Assembly: GCF_014897705.1 (NCBI RefSeq)
Contig: NZ_JABUXV010000002.1
Span: forward strand, 62,001 to 126,000
Direction: 5' to 3'
Length of the DNA stretch: 64,000 nt
From: Brachybacterium sp. FME24
Lineage (GTDB): Bacteria; Actinomycetota; Actinomycetes; Actinomycetales; Dermabacteraceae
Made by a program: the position numbers and the translations under genes. The notes below the pieces were generated by a model that did no database searches, was not told the DNA's origin, and saw only the letters and a list, made by a program, of their open reading frames with translations. Shown here in pieces: positions 45,855 through 54,691 of the stretch (positions are counted from its first letter, which is position 1; each line of letters starts with the position of its first letter).

Positions 45855-47153
45855 TTGCTCTCTCGTCGACATGTCCTCGCGCTCATGGCCGCTGCCGGTG
45901 CGGCCCCCGCACTGGCCTCCTGCGGCCCCAATGCGGGCACCGACGACGGTGGGCTGCGGGTCTACTGGTGGGGAGGGGACCTGCGTGCCGGCATCACCCA
46001 GGACGTCCTGGACATGTACACCGCGGACCATCCCGAGGTGTCGGTCGCCCCGGAGTACAGCGAGTGGTCCGGCTACTGGGACAAGCTCGCCACCCAGACC
46101 GCCGGTGGCGCCAGCCCGGACGTGATCCAGATGGACGAGGCCTATATCGACTCCTACGGCAGCAAGGGCTCGCTGCTGGACCTCGAGACCGTTTCCGACA
46201 CCCTGGACCTCTCGGCGATGGACGAGGCCATCCTGGAGACCGGGCGACTGGCCGACGGGACCCTGGTGGGCGCCCCGAACGGGTTCAACCTCTACGCGAC
46301 CGGCATGAATCCGACGATTCTCGAGAAGGCCGGGATCGCACTGCCGGACGACACCACCTGGACGTGGGAAGATTTCCTGGCGCTGAGCCAGGAGCTCTCC
46401 GAGTGGGGCAAATCCTCTGGTGATGGAGAGTTCGGCACCAACGGTTTCGGTCTCGGCGCGGGCGATCTGGCCGCCTGGGCGCGGCAGACGAACAATGAAC
46501 AGCTCTTCCCGCGGGACGACGAGGAGCTGGTCACCAAGGACACCATCGTGTCCCTGCTGGACTTCAGCCTCAGCCTCGGCGCCAGCGGCGCCGCCCCCGA
46601 GGCGGGTGCGCAGATCGAGAACTCCTCCGCGAGCCTTGAGCAGGGCCTGTTCGCCACCAATCGCTGCGCGTTCCGACAGGTCCCGAGCTCGCAGATCCTC
46701 GCCTTCCAGGACTCCTCCGGCGCTCCCCTGCAGCTCCTGCGGATGCCGGGGCGCACCAGCGGTCAGTCGAACATGGTGAACAAGGCGTCGATGTACTGGT
46801 CCCTCGGGGCCGAGGCCACGGATCCTGCGGCCGCAGCCGGCCTCACGGGTTTCCTGCTCACCGACGAGGCCGCAGCCGAGGTGCTCAAGATCGAGCGCGG
46901 CATCCCCGCCTTCCCCGCGATCCAGGAGGCGGTGCGCCCGCTGCTGACCGAGAACGAGCTGATCTCGCTCGACTTCGCGCAGATGATGCAGGAGGAGGTC
47001 GTGAAGCCTCCCGTGGTCACCCCTGCCAGCGGGGTCGGCTTTGGCGACGAATACACCCGCCTCGCGGAGGAGTCGCTGTTCGAGAAGCGCAGCCCATCCG
47101 ACGTGGCCGACGAGATGCTCGAGATCCTCACCGGCATGCAGCCCGAGCGCTGA
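45855..47153 (+). CDS. Extracellular sugar-binding lipoprotein without adjacent permeases (rhamnose region, copy 2)
   Basis: 432 residues starting at TTG 45855 after GCAGGAGGA. The short signal LLSRRHVLALMAAAGAAPAL ends in lipobox LASC. Motifs LRVYWWGGDLRAGITQDVLD, YWDKLATQTAGGASPDVIQM and VNKASMYWSLGAEATDPAAA show it is a paralogue of the protein at 40446-41744, with matching length. TTGACG at 45720-45725 may be a -35. Like its paralogue it has no permease beside it. The pair brackets the MFS-GH78 operon in opposite orientation. Confidence 0.88.
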   Translation: MLSRRHVLALMAAAGAAPALASCGPNAGTDDGGLRVYWWGGDLRAGITQDVLDMYTADHPEVSVAPEYSEWSGYWDKLATQTAGGASPDVIQMDEAYIDSYGSKGSLLDLETVSDTLDLSAMDEAILETGRLADGTLVGAPNGFNLYATGMNPTILEKAGIALPDDTTWTWEDFLALSQELSEWGKSSGDGEFGTNGFGLGAGDLAAWARQTNNEQLFPRDDEELVTKDTIVSLLDFSLSLGASGAAPEAGAQIENSSASLEQGLFATNRCAFRQVPSSQILAFQDSSGAPLQLLRMPGRTSGQSNMVNKASMYWSLGAEATDPAAAAGLTGFLLTDEAAAEVLKIERGIPAFPAIQEAVRPLLTENELISLDFAQMMQEEVVKPPVVTPASGVGFGDEYTRLAEESLFEKRSPSDVADEMLEILTGMQPER

Positions 47154-47201
47154 CCCGGTCGGGCAGTGCGTCCCGAGTGGGCAGTGACCGATGAACGGTG
47201 A

Positions 47202-47266
47202 CTGCAGGCGGCAGGGCCCGGGGATGGTCGAGAGATCGACCGGTTCCGCGACCCTGCCGTCTGCAG
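47202..47266. terminator. Bidirectional hairpin between convergent binding-protein and methyltransferase genes
   Basis: CTGCAGGCGGCAGGG (47202-47216) pairs with 47252-47266 over 15 bases (one G-U). The loop contains a second hairpin, GGTCGA-GAGA-TCGACC (47226-47241), with a GNRA-type tetraloop. Confidence 0.75.
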
Positions 47267-47282
47267 GCCACACCGAGCTGCG

Positions 47283-48356
47283 CTACACCCGCGCCTGGAC
47301 CACCATGTTGATCATCGAGTCCGCGACGTGCCGGACGTCGGAGAATCCAGCCTGTTCGAGCACCTCCCGCAGCCGCTTCAACCCGGCTTGGGCACCCAAT
47401 GCCGTCCCGACCGGCTGGCTGAGCGAGTTCCCGACGCAGAGGAACGTCGAGGCCGCATAGCCGAACGGCGCCACCGGATTCTCGGCCAGATTCGTCGCCA
47501 GATCGTCTTCCGCCCTGCCCTCGACCAGGACCAGCGATCCGCCCGGCGCGAGCGCGTGACGGGCGTAGGCGCCTGAACCGACCGGGTCGCCGAGGTCGTG
47601 GAAGGCGTCGAAGAACGTGATGACGTCGTAGCCCTCCTGCGGGTATCCCTGGCAGTAGTTCACCTCGAAGCGCACGCGGTCGGCGACGCCGGCCTCCTTG
47701 GCCCGCTGCCGCGCGACCTCGATCGACGGCGCGTGCAGGTCGTAGCCGACGAACTGCGAACGGGGGAAGGCTTGGGCCAGCAGGATCACCGGGAGCCCGT
47801 ATCCGGTGCCGACGTCGGCCACCAGGGCACCGGCCTCGAGCTTCTCGGCCACGCCGTCGAGCGCCGGCACCCATTCGGAGACCAGGCTGGCCCGGTACAT
47901 TGCGCCGAAAGAGCGCTCCGTCCCGCGGAACACGGCCGGGTCGTGGTCACCCCACGGGATGCCCTGTCCGGTGCGGAAGGCCTCGACGAGCGGCCCGATA
48001 TCGCGGAACAGCCCCTCGGTCAGTACACACATGCCGGTCATCGCGGCCGGCGAATCGTCGATGGCGAGCACCGCTGCCGTTTCAGGGGGCAACGTGAAGG
48101 TCCCGCTCTCCGGGTCATAGGTCACGAGGCCCACCGCGGCCTGCTGCGCCAGCCACTCCCGCACGTAGCGCTCGGCGGTGCCGGTCGTATCGGCCAATCG
48201 CTGCGGCGTCACGGCTCCCTCGGCGGCCAATGCCGCGTAGAGCCCCAACCGGTCACCCACCAGGATCATCGCCGACGTGGCCGCGCCGGTCGCGAGACCG
48301 ACCACCTGCTGGGCGACGGCACCCACCTTCTCCAGATCGAGCTCAACTGCGGTCAT
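47283..48356 (-). CDS. SAM-dependent methyltransferase with N-terminal winged helix (Rv2258c-like)
   Basis: 357 residues. The N-terminal about 90 residues form a winged-helix-like domain (LGLYAALAAEGAVTPQRLAD, YVREWLAQQAAVGLVTYD). A class I methyltransferase domain follows, with motif I VADVGTGYGLPVILLAQAF, acidic loop FVGYDLHAPS and DVITFFDAFHDLGDP. This arrangement is common in actinobacterial proteins such as Rv2258c; the methyl acceptor is unknown. The ATG at 48356 has GGAGTGAGG upstream. It diverges by 110 bases from the SARP-like regulator, the likely controller. Confidence 0.87.
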   Translation of the reverse strand: MTAVELDLEKVGAVAQQVVGLATGAATSAMILVGDRLGLYAALAAEGAVTPQRLADTTGTAERYVREWLAQQAAVGLVTYDPESGTFTLPPETAAVLAIDDSPAAMTGMCVLTEGLFRDIGPLVEAFRTGQGIPWGDHDPAVFRGTERSFGAMYRASLVSEWVPALDGVAEKLEAGALVADVGTGYGLPVILLAQAFPRSQFVGYDLHAPSIEVARQRAKEAGVADRVRFEVNYCQGYPQEGYDVITFFDAFHDLGDPVGSGAYARHALAPGGSLVLVEGRAEDDLATNLAENPVAPFGYAASTFLCVGNSLSQPVGTALGAQAGLKRLREVLEQAGFSDVRHVADSMINMVVQARV

Positions 48357-48466
48357 GGTCCTCACTCCTTCGGTTCGGTGCCCTTCCGGGCACTGCCGAT
48401 GCTGATCGCAGGCCCTTCCATGCCCCTGCCATTGCGCTGTCACGCCGCCGGGAAGACAATCGGGTC

Positions 48467-51421
48467 ATGGCACAGGCGCCGGTCGAGCTCGGTGTCCTCG
48501 GGGCGCTGGAGGTCCGGCGCGACGAGGCGGAGATCGCACTGCCCGGCCTGCGACGACGCACCGCCCTCGCGGCTCTCGCGGTCCACGCCCCGCACCCTGT
48601 GAGTGCAGACGCCCTGGTCGAGGCAGTCTGGGGCGATACAGTCCCGGGAATCACCCACGCCGCCCTGCACACGGTCGTCTCCCGATTGCGGGGAGCCCTC
48701 GGCGAGAACACCGTGCGGTACGGCCCGGCGGGCTACACGCTGGCCCTCGGTGCCGGCGCGGTGGACGCCGACCGGTTCACCGTGCTGTGCGCTCAGGCGG
48801 CGGCCGGCGGACCCGGTGATGCGGCGGCACTGCTGGACCAGGCCCTCGGATTGTGGCGCGGGCCGGCCTACGCAGAGTTCGCCGACCTCGACTTCGCCCG
48901 AGCCGAAGCCGTCCGGCTGGACGAGCTGCACCTGGACGCCCGTGAGAACCGCGCCCGCGCGGCCCTGGACCTCGGGACCGTCGAATCCGCCGTCACGGAG
49001 CTGGAATCCCTCGTCGCCGAGCAGCCCCTGCGCGAGCAGGCTCGGGCCCTGCTGATGACCGCGCTCTATCGCGCCGGCCGGCCGAGCGAGGCACTCGACC
49101 GCTTCGAGGAGCTGCGTCATGCCTTGCGCGAGGAGCTGGGGCTCGATCCCTCCCCCGCGCTGCATGACCTGCACCGGCGGATCCTCGATCACCGTGTGCC
49201 GGGGGCGGCGCCACCCCCGCACAGCACCGTGGAGCCGCCCGTCTGGCCCTCGCGGGACACCGCGTTCATCGGTCGTGAGGACGAATCGGCTCTTCTCCTG
49301 CGGTCGGCTCGAGACCACCGCCTCGTGACCGTCTCGGGGCCCGGCGGGGTGGGGAAGACTCGACTGATCGCGGAGACCCTCTCGGGGATCTGCACTGCGA
49401 CCGCACGTCAGGGCACCGTGGTCTCCCTCGAGGAGGTTCTCCCCGGCGAGGTGACAGCTCGGATCACGGCGGTGCTCGGCCTCGGCCCGGGCCCCGAGGC
49501 CCCGAGGGAGGCCATGCTGGAACATCTCGCGCGCTCCCCGCTGATCCTGGTCCTCGACGGATGCGAGCACGTGCTGGATGAGGTGCGGGGCATCGCCGAC
49601 GCCGTCCTGCGCACCTGCCCGCAGGTGCGCCTGCTGCTCACGAGCAGGACCCGACTCGGCCTGACCGATGAGAACCTCCTGCCGCTCGAACCGCTGGCCG
49701 TCCCGGCCCCGGACGCTCCACCGACCCAGGATCCGACCAGTCCTGCCGAGCGGCTGCTGCTCGACCGGATCCGACGACTGCGACCTGCCTTCACGCTGTC
49801 GTCGACGCAGCGCACGCAGGTGAGCGAGCTGTGCCGCCTGCTCGACGGTCTGCCGCTGGCCCTCGAGATGGTCGCTCCCCAGGTGGCCGCGCTCGGGCTG
49901 GCACCGGTGTGTGAGCGGATCGGCGCGGGGACCGACCTCTCCGGGTCGCGGGAGTTCGGAGCGGACACGACCCTGTTGCAGGTGGTAGGGCGATCCCTTG
50001 ACATGCTGAGGCCGGGCGACCTGCGCCTGCTGGTGGCCCTGACCTCCTTCTCGGGGCGCTTCGATCTGAGAGCGGTCGAGGGCGTTCGCCGTGCCGGCTC
50101 CGGGACGGCGCCCGACGTCGAGTCCGAGGTCGCCGCCGGCTCTGCGATGGCGGGCCTGACGCGCTTGGTCGAAGCCTCCCTCGTGGCACCCGTTCCCGGC
50201 GGTGCGACGACCCGGTACCGGCTGCTGGAGATCGTCCGGGCCGCCGCCGCATCACGGGCCGAGCCGGGGCAGAGGGACGCGGACGCCGCGGCGCATGCGG
50301 AATGGGCGGCGATCAGCGCGGAGACCTGCGCTGCACGGGCGATCGGACCGTCGAGCGCCGAGGCGTACGCGCGGCTCGGGACGCTGCGCACCGATCTGGC
50401 CGACGCCCTGCGCTGGTCGTTCGACCACGACGCGACGGATATCGCGGAGCGGATCGGTGGAGCCCTCGGACTGTGCTCCCACTGGTTCCCCGGGCGCGAA
50501 CTGGCGGCGCTGGCGGCGCGGGTCGCGCAGAGAGGACCGTCGACCACCGGCCCGGAGGCGTCCCGCACAGCACTGTCCCTGGGCACCGGAGCATTCGCAG
50601 CGGTCGCGGTGGGCGACAGCCCTACGGCGGAGGTGCTCGGAGCGCGCTCGCTGCAGATCGCCCGCACCTCGCACGAGTACTACTTGGCCCTGCTGTGCCT
50701 CTCCCTCGCCGCGCTGTACAGCGGACGGCGGAACGCTGCGCGCGAGCGTTTCGAGCGGATGCTCGAGATACCCGATCTTCCCGACGCCTACCTGGCCGAT
50801 GCGCATGCCTCGCTCGCGATACTCGCTGCGACTCTCGGCGACCGGCACGAGGCGGAGCGGCAGGCTGCCGCAGCACGAGAAACCGCCGAGCGCAGCGGGG
50901 CCCTGGCGCATTCCGCGTTCGCCCTGTACGCGACCGGGGAAGTCCTCCTGACGACCACCCCGAGTGCCGCGCCGGACGTGCTGCGCGAGGCTGCAGCCCG
51001 CGCCGATGCCGCCAGCGCGGACCATGTGAGCACGGTGGCACGGCTAGCGCTGCTCTCGGCGCTGGTGCGCGGGGACGACGCCGTCGCGGCCCGGCGCCTT
51101 GCACTCGAGCTGCTGGATCCGCTGCGGCGTGGTACCTGCTGGCCGTACCTCTGGACCTGCCTCCGAATCGTCGCAGAGCTCTTCGCCCGTACCGGCGGTC
51201 CCGCGGACGCAGAGCTGCTGCTCGCCGCCGCGGACGCCAACCCCACCTCGCCACCGCTCGCCGGGGACGACATCGAGCGATATCGCAGCGTGCGGGCGCA
51301 GATCACGGACGAGATCGGCGCGGACGCCGTCACGCGGATCGACGTCCTCGCCGGGCTGCTTCCGCGCAGCGAGATCGCTGAGCGGGCCTACGGCTGGACG
51401 CAGCGCCTCGCGAGGACGTGA
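48467..51421 (+). CDS. SARP/AfsR-like regulator with BTAD and NTPase domains
   Basis: 984 residues. An N-terminal OmpR-type winged helix (about 5-90: LGVLGALEVRRDEAEIALPG, VSADALVEAVWGD, LHTVVSRLRGALGE) and a BTAD domain (about 95-240: FADLDFARAEAVRLDELHLD, REQARALLMTALYRAGRPSE, ELGLDPSPALHDLHRRIL) come first. A STAND-type NTPase follows with P-loop GPGGVGKTRLIAET near residue 292 and LILVLDGCEHVLDEV as Walker B. The C-terminal helical repeats (AEVLGARSLQIARTSHEYYL) resemble TPR arrays. Such proteins switch on nearby genes in response to ligand or phosphorylation. The ATG at 48467 is the first in frame before the winged helix; no strong ribosome site is seen. Confidence 0.9.
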   Translation: MAQAPVELGVLGALEVRRDEAEIALPGLRRRTALAALAVHAPHPVSADALVEAVWGDTVPGITHAALHTVVSRLRGALGENTVRYGPAGYTLALGAGAVDADRFTVLCAQAAAGGPGDAAALLDQALGLWRGPAYAEFADLDFARAEAVRLDELHLDARENRARAALDLGTVESAVTELESLVAEQPLREQARALLMTALYRAGRPSEALDRFEELRHALREELGLDPSPALHDLHRRILDHRVPGAAPPPHSTVEPPVWPSRDTAFIGREDESALLLRSARDHRLVTVSGPGGVGKTRLIAETLSGICTATARQGTVVSLEEVLPGEVTARITAVLGLGPGPEAPREAMLEHLARSPLILVLDGCEHVLDEVRGIADAVLRTCPQVRLLLTSRTRLGLTDENLLPLEPLAVPAPDAPPTQDPTSPAERLLLDRIRRLRPAFTLSSTQRTQVSELCRLLDGLPLALEMVAPQVAALGLAPVCERIGAGTDLSGSREFGADTTLLQVVGRSLDMLRPGDLRLLVALTSFSGRFDLRAVEGVRRAGSGTAPDVESEVAAGSAMAGLTRLVEASLVAPVPGGATTRYRLLEIVRAAAASRAEPGQRDADAAAHAEWAAISAETCAARAIGPSSAEAYARLGTLRTDLADALRWSFDHDATDIAERIGGALGLCSHWFPGRELAALAARVAQRGPSTTGPEASRTALSLGTGAFAAVAVGDSPTAEVLGARSLQIARTSHEYYLALLCLSLAALYSGRRNAARERFERMLEIPDLPDAYLADAHASLAILAATLGDRHEAERQAAAARETAERSGALAHSAFALYATGEVLLTTTPSAAPDVLREAAARADAASADHVSTVARLALLSALVRGDDAVAARRLALELLDPLRRGTCWPYLWTCLRIVAELFARTGGPADAELLLAAADANPTSPPLAGDDIERYRSVRAQITDEIGADAVTRIDVLAGLLPRSEIAERAYGWTQRLART

Positions 51422-51443
51422 GCCGCGCGCCGGTCCCATGCCC

Positions 51444-51495
51444 ACGCTGTTGTGCGCCTGACTTCCCTCTGTGGAAGGCAGGCGCACAACAGCGT
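51444..51495. terminator. Strong bidirectional hairpin terminator
   Basis: ACGCTGTTGTGCGCCTG (51444-51460) pairs perfectly over 17 bases with 51479-51495. The loop holds a further CTTCC/GGAAG stem. It lies between convergent ends of the SARP-like gene (51421) and the binding-protein gene (51559). Confidence 0.88.
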
Positions 51496-51558
51496 CAGGG
51501 TCGACCGTGGGCGCCGGTGCCGAGTCCCGTTCCGCGACCCGGTCCCCGCGCCCGGGGC

Positions 51559-53373
51559 TCAGCCTTCGACCGGCTTGATGTCCCCGCGGAACATCTTCAG
51601 CACTACGAAGTTGTCCGCGTAGGGCGCGTTCTCCAGAATCGGATCTCCCGGCTCCGGGAAGCCCTCGACGCGCTCGCCCTCCAGAGCAGGGTTGTTCCCG
51701 TAGCGCTCGAAGATCGGGATGATCGGCAGCAGCTCGTTGAAGGCCAGTGCCACCGTGGACACGTTCTTCTTCTGCTCCTCGACATCGAGGCCCTCGCCGG
51801 ACTGGGCCACCAGTGCCTCCAGGTCCACCGTCCCGGCGGAGGTCTCCACGTCCTGGAGCGGGAAGGCGTAGCCCTTGCCGCCCTGGTTCTTCGCGATCGG
51901 GATGTTGTGGAGGAACAAGTCCTGCACGAAGGAGAAGTGCGGGTGCGGGTGAGCGGAGGATCCCCAGGCCTGGATCGCCATCTGGAAGTCACCCTTGTCG
52001 ATGTCGATCGGCGCCTGCTTGTCGTCCAACCCGCGAGCGGTCACCGAGATGCCGAAGGCCGTGAGCTGCTCGGCGATGTCCTTGCCCGAAGCCGACCAGT
52101 CGGCGTAGGTCTGCGGGAACTGGATCTCGTACTCGGCGGCGTTCCCCTCGGGGGTCATCCAGGCGTCGCCGTCCTTGGTCCAGCCGGCCTCCTCGAGGAG
52201 CGAGGTGGCCTTGTCGAGATCCTGCTCGTACGTATCGATCTTGCCCTTGACCTCGTCGGTCAGCCACTGGTCGACGAAGTTGTCCGAGAAGCCGACCATG
52301 TTGACCACGGCCTTGCCCGAATCGGCGAGGGAGATCTGCCCGTTGACCTCACGGTCGATGAGGTACGCGAAGGCCTTCCTGGTACGCGCATCGGCGAACT
52401 CCGGGAACTGGTCCTGGTTGAGGTACAGGGCGGGGCCCGAATACACCGGCGGTCGCAGGATCGTGTACCCGGCGGCCTCGAAGGGCTCCTCCGAGGCCGG
52501 CGCGAAGCCGTGGGTCGCATAGTCGACGTCCCCGGACTGCACCAGCGAGGTGATCTCCGTGGTCTCGCCGTTGTACATCACCACGGTGTCGAACAGGACC
52601 TTGTCGGCCCCGAATCCGCTCTCGTTGCGCACCAGGGTGAGCTGCGTGTTGGTGATGGTGTCGTAGTCGAAGTCGTACGGACCGGAGACGACCACGGTGT
52701 CGGGCTTGAAGGTCTGGAACTCGGTGCCCAGCGCCTCGCCGTCGCCCTCGTCCATGGTGCCGCCGGCATCGACGATCGCCTTGGCGCGGTCCGCCCACTC
52801 GCCGTACTGCGCGGTGGAGAGGATGTTGCTCTTGAGCACGTAGCGCTCGAGGACCGCCGGCGGGTTCTCGAAGCTCACCACGACGGTGGAATCGTCCGGC
52901 GCCTCCAGGCCCGTGATGAAGTCCCAGGCCGGGGAGCGCTGGATGAACTGCACATAGAACGAGGTCAGGTAGTCCTGCGACGTGAGCGCCGAACCATCGC
53001 TCCAGGTCAGACCGGACTTGATCGTCACCGTGAGGGTCTTGGCGTCACTGTCCAGAGTGTGCGACTCCGCGATCAGGTACTCCCACTCCTGATCGGCCCA
53101 CAGCCACAGCGCCGACGGCGGCACCAGCAGGTCGCGGTACGGCCCGTCACCGACGATGCTGGTGGGGACTCCCGCGTACGGCAGTCCGGCGAAGTTGAAG
53201 TGCCCCTCGGGCGGTGCCTGGAAGGGCCAGGCACCGTGGAAGGCGCTCGCACCACCTTCCCCGTCACCTCCGCCTTCCGGCTCGGCAGGTGCGCACGCGG
53301 CGAGGCCGGCCCCTGCAACAGTGGTCAGGCCGACCGCTTTGAGGACGTCACGGCGGTTCCAGGTGGTGTTCAT
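51559..53373 (-). CDS. Family-5 (Opp/Dpp-type) solute-binding lipoprotein
   Basis: 604 residues. The signal MNTTWNRRDVLKAVGLTTVA contains NRRDVLK, a Tat-like motif, and ends in lipobox LAAC, then a Gly/Glu linker. SBP_bac_5 motifs include LTVTIKSGLTWSDGSALTSQDY, RTRKAFAYLIDREVNGQISL and SLLEEAGWTKDGDAWMTPEG. The N-terminal PFQAPPEGHFNFAGLPYAGV lacks the usual LDP peptide-binder opening and resembles the oligosaccharide-binding branch (cellobiose/xylo-oligosaccharide type). This fits the surrounding glycosidases, though a peptide ligand is not excluded. It is the last gene of the leftward operon 57762-51559 and starts at 53373, overlapping the small membrane protein stop. Confidence 0.9.
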   Translation of the reverse strand: MNTTWNRRDVLKAVGLTTVAGAGLAACAPAEPEGGGDGEGGASAFHGAWPFQAPPEGHFNFAGLPYAGVPTSIVGDGPYRDLLVPPSALWLWADQEWEYLIAESHTLDSDAKTLTVTIKSGLTWSDGSALTSQDYLTSFYVQFIQRSPAWDFITGLEAPDDSTVVVSFENPPAVLERYVLKSNILSTAQYGEWADRAKAIVDAGGTMDEGDGEALGTEFQTFKPDTVVVSGPYDFDYDTITNTQLTLVRNESGFGADKVLFDTVVMYNGETTEITSLVQSGDVDYATHGFAPASEEPFEAAGYTILRPPVYSGPALYLNQDQFPEFADARTRKAFAYLIDREVNGQISLADSGKAVVNMVGFSDNFVDQWLTDEVKGKIDTYEQDLDKATSLLEEAGWTKDGDAWMTPEGNAAEYEIQFPQTYADWSASGKDIAEQLTAFGISVTARGLDDKQAPIDIDKGDFQMAIQAWGSSAHPHPHFSFVQDLFLHNIPIAKNQGGKGYAFPLQDVETSAGTVDLEALVAQSGEGLDVEEQKKNVSTVALAFNELLPIIPIFERYGNNPALEGERVEGFPEPGDPILENAPYADNFVVLKMFRGDIKPVEG

Positions 53374-53621
53374 GGGTTCTCCTTGGTTGTGACGACCGGG
53401 TCGTCGATGAGGTCGGACATCGCATCGTCGCGATGTCGTCGGCGGAAACTGAGGCGTCGCACGACTACGGAGCCGACGACGATGCCGAGACCGAGCAGGA
53501 GCGCGAGGATGCTCACGACTCTTTCGCCGGTGCCGGCGTCGGTCACGGGGAGCATGAGTGCCGAGCCGGCAGCCACGAAGCAGCCCAGGGACAGCAGCGC
53601 CCTGGTGGCGGTGTCGATCAC
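53370..53621 (-). CDS. Small two-helix membrane protein coupled to the Opp/Dpp-type importer
   Basis: 83 residues from GTG 53621. Two hydrophobic segments (LLSLGCFVAAGSALMLPV and VVSILALLLGLGIVVGSVVV) are followed by a basic patch (RRLSFRRRHR) and a cytoplasmic-looking acidic tail. The GTG overlaps the ATPase stop (GTGA) and its own stop overlaps the binding-protein start (ATGA), so the reading frame is locked between two real genes, strong evidence that it is translated. I do not recognise a family. Position suggests a small accessory subunit or assembly factor of the importer. Confidence 0.7.
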   Translation of the reverse strand: MIDTATRALLSLGCFVAAGSALMLPVTDAGTGERVVSILALLLGLGIVVGSVVVRRLSFRRRHRDDAMSDLIDDPVVTTKENP

Positions 53622-54691
53622 GGGAGACCACCCCCTCCGGCGGCCGTACCGGCGGACGCGGCCGGCTGCGGATCGGTGACCACCATGCAGGCCACGTCCT
53701 GGGCTGGTGCCTCGGGGGCGGACCGCAACAGCGGGATGACCTCCCGGCAGCGGTCCTCCGCGAGCGGGCACCGCGGATGGAAGGTGCACCCGCTGGGCAG
53801 GTCGGACAAGCTCGGGATATCGGCGCTGAGCAGCCCACCACCGGCCTTCTTCTGCCGGGCCAGCTCCGGGTCGGGCTCGGGAACGGCCTCCAGCAGCGCC
53901 TTCGTGTACGGGTGCTGCGGGTTGTTGATCACCTGCGGCGTCGGCCCGACCTCGACGATCTTGCCGAGGTACATCACCGCCGTGCGCCCCTCCCAGGCGA
54001 AGTACTTCGCCAGCGCGAGGTCGTGGGTGATGTAGATGAACCCGACGCCGTCCTCCTTGCGCAGCTTCGTCAGCATGTTCAGCAGGCTCACCCGGATGGA
54101 GACGTCCAGCATCGAGGTCGACTCGTCGGCGATCAGCAGCCGGGGCGAGAGGGTGAGCCCCCGCGCGACCGACACCCGCTGGCGCTGCCCGCCGGACAAC
54201 TGGTGGGGGAACTTCGCGCTGTAGCTCTCGGGGGGCATGAGGTCGACCGTGGTCAGCAGCTCGTCGACCCGCTGGTCGACCTCGGCTGCGCTATGGGCCA
54301 GGCCGTGCCGCCTCAGCGGGACCGACAGCGTGCTGCGCACGGATCGGATCGGGTTCAGCGAGGCGTAGGGGTCCTGATGGATGTACTGCACGGCGCGGCG
54401 GTATTCACGGCGCTGCGCACGAGTCATCTCGGTGAGGTCCGTCCCCTCGAAGCGGACCGAGCCGGAGCTCGGGGGCGCCAGCCCCGCGGCCAGCCGAGCA
54501 GTGGTGGTCTTCCCGCTGCCGGACTCACCGACCAGGCAGAGCACCTCACCGGCGCCGACGCTCAGGGAGACATCCGAGACTGCCGGCAGGTCCTTGCCCT
54601 TGACGTGGAACACCTGAGAGGCATGGTCGAGCTCGATCAGCGGAGCTGACGAGGACTGGTGGGACGTGGAATCGGGGGTGGTCTCAGGCAC
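53618..54691 (-). CDS. Opp/Dpp-type ABC transporter ATPase, DppF/OppF-like
   Basis: 357 residues. Walker A CLVGESGSGKTTTARLAAGL, Q-loop YIHQDPYASLNPIRSV, signature LSGGQRQRVSVARGL, Walker B LLIADESTSMLDVSIR and switch ITHDLALAKYFA. The C-terminal oligopeptide-transporter domain has GCTFHPRCPLAEDRC with the cysteines typical of this group. The Walker B region reads DESTSMLD instead of DEPTSALD, a variant seen in sugar-oligomer members of this class as far as I recall. It overlaps the partner ATPase by 8 bases and the small protein by 4. Confidence 0.93.
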   Translation of the reverse strand: MPETTPDSTSHQSSSAPLIELDHASQVFHVKGKDLPAVSDVSLSVGAGEVLCLVGESGSGKTTTARLAAGLAPPSSGSVRFEGTDLTEMTRAQRREYRRAVQYIHQDPYASLNPIRSVRSTLSVPLRRHGLAHSAAEVDQRVDELLTTVDLMPPESYSAKFPHQLSGGQRQRVSVARGLTLSPRLLIADESTSMLDVSIRVSLLNMLTKLRKEDGVGFIYITHDLALAKYFAWEGRTAVMYLGKIVEVGPTPQVINNPQHPYTKALLEAVPEPDPELARQKKAGGGLLSADIPSLSDLPSGCTFHPRCPLAEDRCREVIPLLRSAPEAPAQDVACMVVTDPQPAASAGTAAGGGGLP

